From Pseudaminobacter sp047739745 (GTDB lineage: Bacteria; Pseudomonadota; Alphaproteobacteria; Rhizobiales; Rhizobiaceae): a DNA stretch of 64,000 bases. Location of the stretch: assembly GCF_047739745.1 (NCBI RefSeq), contig NZ_JBLLVA010000001.1:398846-462845 (forward strand), given 5' to 3'. Positions 63,291 through 64,000 of the stretch are shown in pieces; position 1 is the first letter of the stretch; every line of letters begins with the position of its first letter. The translations under genes and the position numbers were made by a program. The notes under the pieces were generated by a model. It made no database searches, had not been told where the DNA came from, and worked only from the letters and a program-made list of their open reading frames with translations.

Positions 63291-63870
63291 GGAGATCGCC
63301 GAGCTTCTTGAGATCCTGATAGCGATCGCCGATGCGATGATGCGGCCGTCCGCCGACCGACGCGCCAAGCGCAACCACCAGTTCGTCCGGCGCCGGCGCG
63401 TCGCCGATCTGGAAATGCACGGTGAGATAGTGCGAGCGACGGCCCTCGTCGTTCTTGTCCATCAGCGGGATCATGATTGGCGTGTTCGGCCCCCCACGCA
63501 GATTGGTGAAGGCAAGATACGTCTTGGCGCCCACCGCACGACGGTAGTGGTTGCCGAAATGCAGCGTATGGATCAGCGCCGACGCATGCTCGATTTCACC
63601 CGCCGTGCCGCAAATGGCGGCCTTGCCGTAGCCTTCGATCGCCTCGCCGGATCCCGCAATGGCGATGATCTCGCGGGTCAGCGTCTCACCCAAAACCGGC
63701 GCGTAGGCGAGGATTTCCGGGGACAGATCTTCGGTGAAGCCCTGTCCAGCCCAGGGATTGTCAAGAACGGCCGCGACGCCGATCAGCCGCAAGGGGCGCG
63801 GAGCTTCCTTGCCACCCTCGATCAGCGTGGTTTCGGAGTAGGTTACGATCTTGCGAATGGCGGGTGTCAT
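63283..63870 (-). CDS. DUF1185 (AA_synth) family protein
   Basis: 195 residues. I-R-K-I-V-T-Y-S-E-T-T-L-I-E-G-G at the start and G-K-A-A-I-C-G and G-G-P-N-T-P-I later fit the amino-acid-synthesis (PF06684/DUF1185) family, which is found mostly in catabolic operons and has no proven function. First gene of the operon; GAGGA lies six bases before the ATG at 63870. It overlaps the next gene by eight bases, so it is part of the same pathway. A role in handling the lactone or its isomers is only a guess. Confidence 0.72.
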   Translation of the reverse strand: MTPAIRKIVTYSETTLIEGGKEAPRPLRLIGVAAVLDNPWAGQGFTEDLSPEILAYAPVLGETLTREIIAIAGSGEAIEGYGKAAICGTAGEIEHASALIHTLHFGNHYRRAVGAKTYLAFTNLRGGPNTPIMIPLMDKNDEGRRSHYLTVHFQIGDAPAPDELVVALGASVGGRPHHRIGDRYQDLKKLGDLHG

Positions 63871-63916
63871 GAAATCCTCGGTCGGTTGGACGGTCGGCGA
63901 GTGTTGCATTCCATCT

Positions 63917-63930
63917 TATGGTATACCATA
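63917..63930. promoter_or_regulatory. Perfect palindrome, candidate GntR-family operator
   Basis: A TATGGTATACCATA sequence is a perfect 14-base palindrome located 47 bases upstream of the first operon gene. The core GGTATACC resembles operators of FadR/VanR-subfamily GntR regulators. It sits between the operon start and a ribosome binding site for a rightward gene beyond the window. Confidence 0.65.
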
Positions 63931-63990
63931 CTACGAGGAGCCAAGTTCCTTGTCAATGGACTGTCGAATCTGTTTTCGTGCCAAGGCAAA

Positions 63991-64000
63991 AGGAGTTCTG
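63991..64000 (+). promoter_or_regulatory. Ribosome binding site for a gene beginning beyond the window
   Basis: AAAAGGAG ends five bases before the last base of the window, at the right distance for a start codon at or just after the window end. A divergent rightward gene is therefore expected, plausibly the operon regulator. No coding sequence is visible inside the window. Confidence 0.5.

Overview
The window looks like the chromosome of a rhizobial alphaproteobacterium (Hyphomicrobiales, probably Phyllobacteriaceae/Rhizobiaceae-like). The main reasons are the acpXL-lpxXL cluster for very-long-chain acylation of lipid A, an iron regulator with the RirA cysteine pattern (C91, C99, C105), a rhizobial hmu heme locus with HemP/HmuP, a short PutA divergent from a PutR-type Lrp regulator, and uniformly GC-rich coding sequence. 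No rRNA, tRNA, CRISPR array, transposase or integrase was seen. Species assignment is inference.

Layout. 1-0.7 kb: 3' end of a DmsC-type membrane anchor. 0.7-5.6 kb (minus): acpXL, two ketosynthase-like genes, alcohol dehydrogenase and lpxXL, forming the C26-C30 hydroxy-acyl branch of lipid A synthesis. 5.7-11 kb: histidine phosphatase, AEC transporter, succinate-semialdehyde dehydrogenase plus mutarotase, KDG kinase. 11-15.3 kb: putR and putA (proline to glutamate). 15.3-23.2 kb: heme acquisition. hmuR, a secreted protein and an IsdG-type heme oxygenase run leftward; hemP-hmuSTUV run rightward; rirA closes the locus. 23.4-27.1 kb: GNAT, DUF445, phasin and MaoC hydratase (polyester metabolism), MaiA. 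27.3-30.6 kb: a NosP-like FIST protein, a NahK-like hybrid kinase and a convergent LuxR-type response regulator. 30.8-34.6 kb: form II CoxSLM-type molybdenum hydroxylase. 34.8-43.3 kb: mostly housekeeping (dusA, aspartic protease, cobT, histidine kinase, nuclease, GST, UDG, Lrp, beta-hydroxyacid dehydrogenase). 43.4-53.5 kb: polar amino acid ABC transporter without an ATPase, mobB, two exporters, moaA, DUF971, MarR, rhodanese, L,D-transpeptidase.

53.6-63.9 kb (minus) is the most notable region. It is a single tight nine-gene operon: DUF1185 protein, an alpha/beta-hydrolase fused to a flavin reductase, a luciferase-like monooxygenase, an aldehyde dehydrogenase, a PotDBCA-like ABC importer and a succinate-semialdehyde dehydrogenase. 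The enzyme set matches the TgnA-E trigonelline (N-methylnicotinate) ring-cleavage route described in Acinetobacter baylyi, with TgnD and TgnB merged into one polypeptide and a dedicated importer added. A perfect 14-bp palindrome of GntR type lies upstream, and a ribosome binding site at the window edge suggests a divergent gene (possibly the regulator) just outside.

A second notable point is in the lipid A cluster. One ketosynthase (FabF2) has lost the catalytic Cys (now Glu) and one His, so it resembles a chain-length factor partnered with the intact FabF1. The dehydratase gene fabZ that usually follows acpXL is absent here.
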